From assembly GCF_037975245.1 (NCBI RefSeq), contig NC_092562.1, positions 2,701,001 to 2,765,000 on the forward strand: 64,000 bases of DNA, in the 5' to 3' direction. Shown here piece by piece: positions 1 through 10,722 of this stretch; within the stretch, counting starts at the first letter, position 1, and each line of letters opens with the position of its first letter. The DNA is from Apostichopus japonicus. Lineage: Eukaryota > Echinodermata > Holothuroidea > Aspidochirotida > Stichopodidae. Below the pieces are notes generated by a model that was given only the letters and a program-made list of their open reading frames with translations, was not told the origin of the DNA and searched no databases. The position numbers and the translations under genes are program-made.

Positions 1-330
1 TAGCAAACTGACAGAGACACTGGAAAGATGGCTCAATGTGACGATGAGATATTCAAATTGACATGGACCAAATTAACATACTAATGATTCACAAGGTGTG
101 GACCACAGTAAACTGACAGAGACACTGACAAGATGGCTAAATGTGACGCAGAGTTATTCAAATTGGCAAGGACTAAATTAACATAATGAGCACTCCCAAG
201 GCGTGGACCTTAGCAAACTGACAGAGACACTGGAAAGATGGCTCAATGTGACGATGAGATATTCAAATCGACAAGGACCAAATTAACATTATGAACACTC
301 ACAAGGCGTGGACCTTAGTAAACTGAAGTA
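1..330. repeat. 105-bp tandem repeat at the left edge
   Basis: The motif AAACTGACAGAGACACTG recurs with the preceding AGCA/AGTA at about 2, 107, 212 and, truncated, at 317, giving a period of 105 bp. About three copies are visible and the array continues out of the window on the left. Copies differ by scattered substitutions. No coding potential is seen. Confidence 0.9.
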
Positions 331-378
331 GTAAACATAAAGATATTAACGATAAAATTAAGAAAAGATTTACATCTG

Positions 379-3300
379 TCAGCTGCTTTCTTTTTTCTTC
401 TTCTGTGATTTTGACCTCGTTGATGAGATGATGTCGAGAGGGATTCTCTAGGTACCGAAGCGTCCGCCTCATCCAGCCTAGAAAGAGAAATTAAAACACA
501 ATGGCTTGATCGTAATCTCAAAAGGAAAATTTAATGAAGACTCTTTTGGTGTATATGACAGAGATCTTTGTGAAAAATAACTGCCCCAACCAGCTGAGAA
601 AATCTTGCTCCGTTTGGGAAATATCCTAGTCTAAAATGTTGTGTCCGGGAGCTTACATTTTGTAAATTTTGTGATGTCATAATGCCACTAGAATAGAAAA
701 ACTATTTCCTGTTCCTTTTTTTTTCATTTCCTATTTTTAAGGTAGAATATTTTCAAATGTTGGCACTGTAGCCAATGCCATCATTAGGGCTGGTAAAAGA
801 GGTTTCAATATTTTAGATTTGACATTTGCAATATCCATTTCCAATACCCAAAAATATAAAATTTAACCACATGAGGCTCGATATTTGGACTTGACCAAGT
901 CTTCAGCCTTATGCGAGAAAAGATATTGAATCTGTGACATTTCCCAAATTTACGGTGTTCGGGGAGTTGTTCCTGCCAGTTACCATTATCACATAGGCTA
1001 ATAATAATGGTTGGGTTTGTGCAAAGGAAAAAAAAAATTATCCACATGAGCCTCGATGATTTCATATTTGGACTAAGTCAAGTCTTCAGCCTTGTGTGAG
1101 AATAAAATTACTGATTCTTGTGACACTTCCCAAATTTATGGTGTTTGGGGGAAGTTTGGAGAAGTTTTTCCTGACAGTTGAAATGAAATGTTGTAACAGC
1201 GTTAGGTTCGAACTGGCAAAACTTGCTTTCAAAGGGAAAATTTTGCTATACAATAAAAATGAATTAGAACCACCAATATTTACAGATGTGTACAATACAT
1301 CTTACATAGATATTTATAGCACAAACCTTACAGGGAGTTATATACTATCTAACATCAATGTAGGTATTTAGCATGCACTGTACCGTAGTACATGGCGATA
1401 TAGCAAATGCATGACATGTAGATATACTTATGTCATTTAAAAGATGCTAATTTTGTTCTTAAATACTAAACAACTCACGGTCTATATCTGTGCTGGGATG
1501 TAGCTCGTGCGGCAGTGGAAATACTGTTCAGTTGAACTGATACCTTGCTCGCATTGTGGTGGAATTCCTGTAAAATATTGTAAATACCAAATGTTTTGTA
1601 CATCATGGAGTAAGGGTATCATGGAGTAAGGTAGATTACAATATGTGTGTTTTGATTGTTGCTCATAGCGACTCATAGCACTGACTAAATTTTTTTTTTT
1701 TTAATTAAACCTGTCATGACAGCACACAAAATAATTTGATATAACAATATGAATTGTGGACATCTTAATCTCAGTTGCCATGACAACTGTCACTCATAGT
1801 GCTGTTTTATAGCAATTTGGTCCAATTTCACTAACCTTTGGACATTCAGATCTTTGACATAAACGTGCTGTAAGAGAAATGGTGTTAACCTAGTGATCCA
1901 TGCAACTTAATGGAAATATTTTACGGAATGGATGTTCGCCATCGAAATGTCCCTGTAAAACAACCCGGACCTGACGGAAGATAGCCATTGTGAAACTCAA
2001 CGATCTGACAATTCCGTGGGATATCAAGTTCATTCTTTCGACCGGGAATTGCTACAAAAAGTTTAGAAATGCTGCAGTACCCTTTTCTCTTCCTCACCTC
2101 TTTTAACTTATCAACTCGTCTTGCAACTTCCTTCGTGTCTCCGTGTTGACTAGACAAGTCCACGTCGTATCTTATCAGCTTTGCTCGAACTATTTCGATT
2201 TCACGATAGAGAGAGTCGCACTCACGTTCCACCTGTCTTTTCCTGAGATGCAATCGATGGGAAAGACATCAAAAAATCAGTAAGACATGGACGATACTTT
2301 CATTTCATTTTCTTATAAAGAATGATTGAGGTTTGATCTGTTTATAGTGAATTCTTAGTAAGCTGCAATTGTCAATAGAAACAGTCTTGACAGTGCAATT
2401 TCTATCAACATTGCCAAAATATGTGGCTTACATTGGATTATCGGAGTACATGTATCAAGCAGGTATGAGCCTGGGGTAAAAAAAATCACGGAACTTTGCC
2501 AAAAATTGCGGTATAGGCTCCAGTTTGAGTATGCTACAGTGTGTTAGGATAATAGTTTTTGTCCCCGAGGTAGAAAAGAAATCATGGATATTCCGCGAAT
2601 TCGCGGTAGAGCTCATGCCTGATCAAGCCCGTTCCACTCACAACGGAAGCAACAGATATACTACTGCTGGTAGAGCCTACCAATCAAGTTATGGTGCACT
2701 TCCTGGGTGAGAGAAGAAATGCTACATATATACATAAAATTGTGCTAGTTACATTATGATACCAGGTGAGAAGTAATTAAATATGTCATTTTACTAATTG
2801 TAGTAATTTGGGATATTCAACTCATCCAGCTGCACAACCATACAGTAAATGTCAAAAGCACAAACTATCTTCTTCTTTTTTCGATTACATGTTACAAGTA
2901 TTGTTGAATTCCTCACAATTCATGAACTTCTGCTGTGATGGCCTCCTTCCAGTCTCTACCGACGGATAAAGTGGGCTCTGCGTCTGATCGCCTCTGGATC
3001 TCCATCTGGTGTTTCAGTTCCTCTAGCTTGCCTTTGACATCCCTATGGAAACGGTCCACCTTCTCCTCTGTCTGCAAATGCACCCCATCCTCGGACATTC
3101 TCTGTCGGAGGGATGCGACCTCCTGCTCGAGGCCGCGGAGACGGAGAGCCCCCTTCTCATTATCACGTTCAAGGGTGAGAACTTGCCTTGTGAGGTCTTC
3201 TATGGTCTACAAAGGAAGGTGAAAGCTATCTGCATTATTCAGAATTCCAAGTGCCCCTCAATGCACCTCATTCTCTGAGTATTTGCATGGATAATTGAAA

Positions 3301-3635
3301 CACTTGGGTATAAACCGCAGAGCCCTGCACTGGTGGAGACCTAGGCAGTTTATTCATATTTCATCACAGTAAGTAACTAATATGTACTACACCTTAGTTG
3401 AAGGTAAGTCAATGGGTTCAAATTTTAAATTTGTCTTCTTTGTTTTTAATATATATCTCATAGATCACTGGGTCAAACTGATCTTATATTTCTTTTCACT
3501 GATTTGCCATTGTACATTTCAGCTTGTTTTAAGGATGATCACAAAGGAACCACTCGAGACTTGAAACGTACCTTCCCTTGACGCTCAATTTTCTCCGATA
3601 AAATTGCCACCATCCCACCTGCATGGTCGTTCTGT
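379..3635 (-). CDS. 3' exons of an unidentified coiled-coil protein gene (partial)
   Basis: Three exons on the minus strand join in one frame with GT/AG junctions: 3635-3572, 3206-2917 and 2242-2098. They encode about 165 residues of charged, heptad-like sequence (for example SEKIERQGK, then TIEDLTRQVLTLERD, then VERECDSLYREIEIVRAK), which is typical of a long alpha-helical coiled coil. The last exon is ambiguous. A strong acceptor just after 478 gives a stop almost at once (477-469). A weaker acceptor gives 447-379, a basic tail ending KKKKESS and then TGA. The 5' exons should lie between 3636 and about 7500; I could not place them with confidence, although 4842-4791 is a possible one. I do not recognise the family. 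The gene is head-to-head with SPEF2 and an X-box lies in its last intron, so a ciliary role is possible but inferred. Confidence 0.6.
522..1920. other. Intronic or 3' flanking stretch of the coiled-coil gene
   Basis: AT-rich sequence with two related segments, about 815-960 and 1030-1170. Both contain wording such as ATGAGGCTCGAT/ATGAGCCTCGAT and CCCAAATTTA followed by GGTGTT, so they look like diverged copies of one duplicated block. Apart from the X-box at 1774-1787 I see no gene. Confidence 0.5.
1774..1787. promoter_or_regulatory. RFX X-box motif
   Basis: GTTGCCATGACAAC matches the palindromic RFX-family X-box consensus (GTTGCCATGGCAAC type) at 13 of 14 positions. X-boxes are the standard cis element of ciliary genes. 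This one lies inside the coiled-coil gene rather than at an obvious promoter, so function is not established. Confidence 0.5.
2460..2621 (-). mobile_element. MITE copy A (162 bp, 6-bp target duplication)
   Basis: A 162-bp non-coding element with terminal inverted repeats CAGGTATGAGC and GCTCATGCCTG (10 of 11 paired), flanked by a direct repeat ATCAAG at 2454-2459 and 2622-2627. It is the reverse complement of the copy at 16017-16179, with roughly 90% identity by eye and a shared core including GCGAATTCGCGG and CTCGGGGACAAAAA. No open reading frame, so non-autonomous. It sits in an intron of the coiled-coil gene. Confidence 0.85.
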
Positions 3636-3969
3636 CTAGAATAAGGACCGTAGGAGACGTCTCGAGAATGTCTCGGTGAAAATTGCTTCGGTGGTTGGTA
3701 AGAGTCCAGTGGATAGCTTCGTTGGTAACTGGAAGAATCTATTTAATCAAGAACAGATGGGAAATAAAACTTACTACGACTCAGGGGCATCACAACCTTT
3801 AATCACAAAGACATTATACAATACAAATAACGTCTCATATCAAAATTGTAGTAATTATGTTTCAAAGTAGTAGCTGCATTGACATGCATGTATGCTTGTA
3901 TGTAGAGAGGCATTAAACAACACCACAAATTCATACTAAGTTGTTGCAATGATCCTAGTACTTAACAGA

Positions 3970-4537
3970 AATAGTCCAGTCTATCCAGGTCAATGTTTTG
4001 TTTTGATATGTTAAAGAGCAACATAATCTAAGCATTCTGGTGAAATTTGCATTCAATTTCTATGTACCATTTTTGAGATATTGACAGTTGAAGTTGCCAC
4101 CTTTCGTACCAAAAGTGAACTTGGAGCAAACAGGTGTGACGTCATTGTTGCACACTGATAAAAAATGTTTTGTTTTCCTTTAAAATTTATGTCTAATATT
4201 ATTCTCCACAATTGAATGCATCCATAATGTGAATGTACCATAGGTATTGGTATTTTATAAACTTCACATCCCCTTTAGACAAACTAGTATCCCTATCCAA
4301 TCCAAGGTGAATTCACTAGACAGAAAAATAAAGAAAAAAAGAACATTATTTGTCAGTGTGCAACTATGACATCACACCTGTTTGCTTCAAGTTCACTTTT
4401 GGTAGAATATCAGATAACTTCAACTGTCAATATCTCAAAAATGGTACATAGGAATTGAATGCATGCAAATTTCACTAGAATGCTTAGCTTATGTTCCCCC
4501 TTTAACATATCAAAACGAAATTTTGACCTGGACTATT
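3970..4537. mobile_element. Fold-back (inverted-repeat) element of about 570 bp
   Basis: Two arms, about 3970-4195 and 4320-4537, are imperfect reverse complements. Matching anchors include ATAGTCCAG against CTGGACTAT at the tips, and TTTTGAGATATTGACAGTTG against its complement further in. The arms flank a spacer of about 120 bp containing CTTCACATCCCC. This architecture is typical of a fold-back or long-TIR MITE. I found no clean target duplication. A partial related copy lies at 5160-5240. Confidence 0.75.
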
Positions 4538-4539
4538 CT

Positions 4540-7500
4540 TTTAACACACCCATTATGTTTTGTGACATTTAAGAGTGTCATATCCCTCTTCCCCCAACCG
4601 CCCGCCCTCCCTCCCTCCCCTCCTCCATCCTTTATGCAGTTGAAAAATCCTAGCTGAGTAACAAAAAGTTGTAGAAAGACTTACTGTGAGGGTGTGATGT
4701 CACATTAATACAAAATTAAGTTCATCTAACTCTTTAACTATAACTGTGAGAGTACTTTTAAGAGTTAAAACTTTCCTCGTACCCTCTGAATAACTTGATA
4801 ATCCATTTCTGTAGTTTGCAGAATCCAATGCTTGCTGAGGAATGGATAGAAAAATATGATATGATAATATTACAACAATAGTATTGACTTGTGAAGAAAA
4901 CACTAAAAATTTAGCCCTAATAAGGATCTTATGGGGTTTTTTTAATATTTTTTATACGAAAGTAGCATTGTTAAGCCAGATACACCATAGCTCTAGAAAT
5001 TTAGTTTTCACTTTATCGTGTTGACCTTGGATTGGCAAGAGCAACATCTGTACCCATAGGGATGAGAAATTACCAATATGCCAGTGACTGAGATGTGTTC
5101 ATAATGAGATGTATTCCAATTTGAAGTAGGAAATTGGATGTTAATTTTGAAGAAAAACATAAAAGATATTTGTCACTGTGCTTCTATGACATCACACCCG
5201 TTTGCTTCAAGTTCACTTACTTTTATGGTACAATCTATGACCAAATTGCATCACTACCTAAATTACACTATGTAGGAATTGCTCACAGATTTAGCCATGA
5301 TGTGTAGAATATGTTCCTCTGGCAAGTCAAAAAAACAGATCTTCCTCTGAACCATTCCACTTAAATATCTCTTTGAAACATACCAAATCTTTCCAGTTTT
5401 TGCTTACTTTGTCAATTTGTTTTGAATTCATGGCTTCACTGAAATACAGATCTGTATTACTCACTGACAGAACAGTAATACACCAAGCATGGCATTAAAA
5501 TTCATCCAAGCTATTTCTTCAAATGTTATTGCAGGTGCAGTACGTGTAACACACATGCAAGACCCCATCATTTCTTCAGCCTTTAGATGTAAGAAATTCA
5601 AAAGTATATCTTGAGTTGGATCACATTGAAAATAATTGCTTTAAATCTTACCCTTGCCTTTGAGAGATGTTTTTCTGTGTCATTTACAACATCGCCAAAC
5701 TTTCTGTCCCATGAATACATTTGGCTTCAGAGCTCTGCCTGCTTCTGTCTCTACATTAAGATCACTGAAGAAAAGTCACGACCAGTTATAAAGTAGGCTT
5801 TTGGCATGGCTTGGGAGAGGTGGCTAAGAAAGCAGATGAAATTAGGTGTAGCCGACTTTTGTATAATCCTAATCAAGGACCTGTAAAACCGTAGCATTAC
5901 AGTACATTCATTTGTTCTCACTTTCTGACACCAAACGAAACATATATATACATGTGGTAATTTACAGGTAGCCTAGGGTGTAGTGTCTAAAAAAAATAAT
6001 AGAAATTTGATAGGGAATTATCAATGATTGAATGGAGCAAAGAAAGTTTTAGCTAGAAATTTGAATAGGATTTGAGGGTCAAGTCCTGCATTATTAAACT
6101 AAGCAGTATCCCAGTCATTGGGATCGGCCAGAATTATTTGTAAACACGACGAATAAATAGCTCTTTCATTGGTGGGGCTGGGAAGGGAAGTAGGCTTATC
6201 ACTGCAGTCAGATTCAGAAGCTATACTGCAAAACAGTGGTGTTTAATTATGAAACCACCCCACTGTCATTTTATAAACCTTACTAAATCCATGCTGCTAA
6301 GCATAACTTCATGCTAAGGATCTTCATGGATATTTATTTCTAGGCCAAAGTTGTCCTAAGCTACCTTAACTGTTTCACTATATTAACCTGTGTTACAGAA
6401 GGGTAGGCTAGCCTAACTTCTCATGTCAAGTTCTTGACACTTGTGCCTTGTGGTTCTTAAAGTTTCTTACCATGGAAGTATTCCGTTCGTAAGAGATGAT
6501 AGAAGTATATCGGTGTCCAACGAACAAGTCAATGAAACCGTTGTATCAATCAGGTAGCCTATATTTATGGTAGGTTATACTAGACTTTTACGAGAATCAG
6601 CCACTTATATGTATACATTATTTAAATTTCAGTGGATCAGCAATATCGTTAATTTCCTGAAAAGACCAGATACGCGACATATATTTGTGTCTACGTTTCT
6701 TGGGAGACGTTTGTGTTTGTGTTCGTGCTATGGAACGCCACTCACTGATTCCAAACTTAAAGATCCTTCTCAGATACTCTAAAAAATCGTTATATTCTAG
6801 GCTTATGATAGTTATTTAATATGGATTTCTTCCTCAGAAAGTTTATATTTTCGGAATTAAACATAACATAACTTGACCATTTGCAAACGGTATATTTATA
6901 AATTTAAGAAACCCTCCTATCTCAAAATCATGACCGCGGCATCATTGATGTTTCTACGGTTTCTTTTGATACCGGAATTGAAGAAATGAAAAATTGAAGA
7001 AAAGAATGGCTACATGTTATTCTTCATTTCTTATTCATGTACTTCAAACTTCATTCTAACTACCTGTTATACAATTTGATGTTTGTAAAATCTCATCAGG
7101 AATCTCTACAATGAATGGTAACACAAGACATTGGGCAGGAGACTAATGGCAGGAGAGGGGGAGTACGTACATCGGCAAAATGAGAGCGACATTTGAGATT
7201 CCGGTAACGCAATCTGGCGTAGAAGTCGCCGATGCGAGCGTTGTGGGTGAAGCCAGGGGCCGTCAAAGAGCCACTGGCTTCACCCCCCCTTCCCTTGAAG
7301 GTTTGCGGTTTTCATCATTTTCAGAACTTGTATCAAGCTCAGTTTCAGATCAGCTAGTGTTAGTAAATTATACTGCGTAGAAGTAAAACGCTTAAGTATC
7401 TTCCTACCTGGATATGACAAGTACACTTTGGGAAAGCACGTGAAATGCCCATGTTGGGCCATTTAAATTGTGTCTTCAATTGGCTAGAAGAACATTTATT

Positions 7501-7990
7501 CAACAGAGACGTGCATGAAGCAAGCTGTAATTGTTACTTTATGTGTGTCTAATGATAAGGTCAACAATTATCTGTCAATTCATCATGTTCTATAGGTTGT
7601 TACTCGTTTAAGTGTAAAAATGACAATGCTTGTGTGATTTGTGCTTCTCATCGTTCCCTTGCCCAATTCTTCTCCTATTCCTGCTCACTTTTTTCTGCCC
7701 TGGCATTTTCTCTGGGCCCATTTCTACTTGGTCACTTCTCCCTGCATTCCCCTCCCCCATATAGCTTATTTATTTATATTTATGTGTAACAGTAAGTGGG
7801 CCTGACGTTTTGATCCTACTCTTGCATTAACACATTCTCTTACACAGGCTCTTTAGTGGATGAGCAGTTTGCTAACAGTTTTGTTTTATTTTTAAATATA
7901 TAAATATTTTTTCAGAGCAATATGTGGTCTTGGTGTCTCTAAAGGCGTTCCATAGAGCTTGAAGCTGGGGAACAGTGCTGAAGAATTGAA
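4540..7990. other. Intergenic / upstream region without a recognised gene
   Basis: Mostly AT-rich sequence. A C-rich tract lies at 4588-4630, and a short CpG-containing block lies at about 7139-7290, on which open frames exist on both strands without a recognisable protein. The 5' exon or exons and promoter of the minus-strand coiled-coil gene probably lie here, but no start could be defended. Confidence 0.4.
5160..5240. mobile_element. Partial relic of the fold-back element
   Basis: The stretch with TGTCACTGTGC, ATGACATCACACC and GTTTGCTTCAAGTTCACTT repeats the inner part of the right arm of the element at 3970-4537 (compare 4350-4405). Only about 80 bp align, so it is a solo fragment. Confidence 0.6.
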
Positions 7991-8002
7991 CACACAGAAG
8001 CG

Positions 8003-8016
8003 GTAACCATGGTCGC
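8003..8016. promoter_or_regulatory. X-box-like RFX site upstream of SPEF2
   Basis: GTAACCATGGTCGC lies about 580 bp upstream of the SPEF2 start codon. It has a good left half-site and centre (GTAACCATGG) with a degenerate right half. A ciliary gene controlled by RFX factors would be expected to carry such a site. The position fits a promoter or 5'UTR intron, but the match is imperfect. Confidence 0.35.
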
Positions 8017-8598
8017 AGACTTCTCGGCTAGTGTGCAATACTACTTACTGCGCATTCATTAATGTAATTCAGTGCAATCTTGGCCATGTATGTTGATCAG
8101 ATCAGACGACCATCACAGAAATGTTATCTACAGTTGCTTGAATCCTAGCCCAAGTACAGTAAGGCTGCTATGCATGTTGAACTTAAAAAGTTACTAAGCT
8201 ATACGAGTGCTAGCAGCACAGCTTATTCAGGCCAAAAGTTGTAACTTATTCTTAAATTAACTTCGAGTTTGTAGCCTGTTACAAAGCGTATCAAGTAGGC
8301 TACCAGAACCAATGTGAAAACTGTTTTCATCTTGAACTGTGACGTTTAGTGTTCAAGGAAATTGGTCTATATCGTTGCAATGAAATCGTAATTGAAGTTT
8401 ACTAACCTAACCTGAATTGCAGGCTGGGCCTAACGTGTCCTTGACTGAGTTGAGGTCCTGGTTAGTTCTAATTCTGTAACGACAGTCTGATCAAACTAAT
8501 ATAAACTAGGTCTGTCGTCAATATATTTTGTTACCTAATATTAGCCAAACTTTCTACTGAAAGCGATACTTGGCCACTGAGACAGCAGGACCATTACA

Positions 8599-10722
8599 AT
8601 GACAGAGATTCTGTGCAGATGGTTAAATGATGAACTGGGAATATCAGAGAGTGCAGGTAGGCCTATGCTGAGGAGATTTGTAATGATTCATTTCATAATA
8701 AATTTGTGTCAGGTAATTACCAGTGGTTTTCCAGATGCTGGACTCGCATCATCAACTGGAGTCCCTTTATTATCTCTCTTTTTCATGTACATCAAACTTT
8801 TATTGGCCAAAAGAATAATTCAAAATATTGGTTACTTTCCCTGATGCATGAGTTAAAGTATGTAGTCTATTGAACAAAGCATTAACACATTAATTGTCCA
8901 TTATCCTGGAATGTTTTGAGACAATAGCATAAGCCTGTTTTTAGTGTTAATCTATGATCTAGGCTAGACAGGCCTATAATGTGCAACTGTATGGTCTAGC
9001 GCTAGGCTTAAACTAAAAGCACCTGTGCTCAGTTATTAAATTTTAAAATATAAACTGTTGTAAACTTATTCTGACACTGGTACTTGAATCCTAAAAAGCA
9101 GTAGGCCTAGGCCATTAAGCCAACTTGAACTATAGTATAGGCCTAGGTACTTGATACCGGGAACTTCAGTCTTCAGATAATGTGTAGTAAGTCAACTACA
9201 TGCAACACCTAATATTTTGTAAAAACCTGAGTGGTGTTAATGACAAAACATAACTAAGTTAAGTACTTTGTTATAAAAATATCAGTCCTCAAAAAAAGCT
9301 TAGTTGTTCACTTTGCAAATACTTCAGGAATTGGCCATACTAGCAAACATGTTTGTGGGAAGTTCAGCAAGGTTTTCCAGCCTTGGCAAACATATAGCCT
9401 ACTGTGATGGTTTTCTTTAAATTACAGGTCTTCAATTACTCATAAAATAAGGGAACCTGTGATTCATTATTTTCTAACTCTCTCATTTCTAGATCAAGTG
9501 AACTTTGCTGAAATCTTTGCATCGGGATATTTGATTGGTGAAGTTCTTCAGAAGTATGATCTGCAAGATGACTTCCACTTTTTCTCTCAGAGCAGGTAAA
9601 GTTTACAACACCTGCTTTTGTCCATGTTTAAATTGAATGATTTAATGTGTCACAACAGCGGCAACTTTATGATCCCACATTATCTTGGTCTAATTTTTTC
9701 TGTAGAAAGTGTCACATTTTCTACCTCAGCATTATCAATTTATATTTGCACTTTTTACAGTCTTCTGCACTCCATGTAATCCAAGATGCTGTCTTGCGAG
9801 ATAGTTTTTTCTTTTCAGGTGGTCAGCCTTAGTACGTTTAGGGCAATATCCTTCTCCCCCCAATCACAACATCGTCTGTCAGTGACACTATTCACACTGT
9901 GTTGGGTAAACAAATGTTTGGCTCATCAATTGCTCATAATTTCAAACAAAAGAATGTAAGTATTCAATGCTCGAATTAACCTTGAAGGACATCACTTGGC
10001 TCATTGTAATCTTCAGTATTTTGAACACATCCTCTCCAATGGTAACCTATATCGGCAAAGGCTGAAGTTTCTTGCTAATATTTGATGAGCACCCCAAATA
10101 CACCCCATATTGGTAGATGCTAAAATGGTGTTGGAATTTTAACTGGTAAATTTTTACAGAAAAGTGAGAAGGGTCATGGATATACAAGTCAGCTACCTTT
10201 GCTGATCCTTACAATTAGCTTTGAAGCAAATATTACTATAAAAAAATGTTGGAAAATAGCAAATAACATTTTGGCTAGAAGAGGATTCGAACCAGTCACT
10301 CTTAGGGTTATTCATGAGGTCACAAGTTCAAATCCTAAATTGTCGAAGGTATCTTGGGTCTAATACAGAGAGGCTACAACAGTAGTCTACCTAAGTTGTG
10401 TGTGTTCACCATATATTACCCTGGTTATTGTATATATACATGTCACCATCCTTCCACACAATGCAACAGGACAACAGACTCCAAGCTCAACAATTTCACT
10501 CGGTTGGAACCTACGTTTCGTACCCTGGAAATCCCGTTCAATACCAACACTGCCCATGAGGTGATGACTGAGAAACCGGGAGTAGCGACGAGACTCGTGT
10601 CGCAACTCTACATTGCCCTTAACAACAAGGATGAGGCCAATTTAACTGGAGTTGCCATGGAAACCATGAGAGCCAGAGCCCCTGTGAAGTTAGAAAGTAT
10701 GCAGAGAGTCCCCTATAAAGAG
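8599..10722 (+). CDS. SPEF2: SPEF2 exons 1-3: calponin-homology-like N-terminal domain
   Basis: Residues 1-138 are encoded by 8599-8656, 9493-9595 and 10470-10722. Family landmarks are LCRWLN, then FASGYLIGEVL and KYDLQDDF in exon 2, then SKLNNFTRLEPT and EKPGVATRL in exon 3. This is the SPEF/CH-like module (DUF1042 type) shared by SPEF1 and SPEF2, and in CH-family proteins it is associated with microtubule or actin binding. Exon 1 ends in phase 1 and exon 2 in phase 2. The start codon follows ACAGCAGGACCATTACA and no in-frame upstream ATG is needed. Confidence 0.93.

Noticed and set aside
7180-7380. 66-codon + strand frame in a CpG-containing block upstream of SPEF2
   Set aside because: No recognisable protein and no splice partner; more likely promoter or 5' leader sequence of one of the divergent genes.
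10651-10664. Perfect-looking X-box GTTGCCATGGAAAC
   Set aside because: It lies inside conserved coding sequence of exon 3 (VAMET), so the match is probably constrained by the protein; mentioned only as context.
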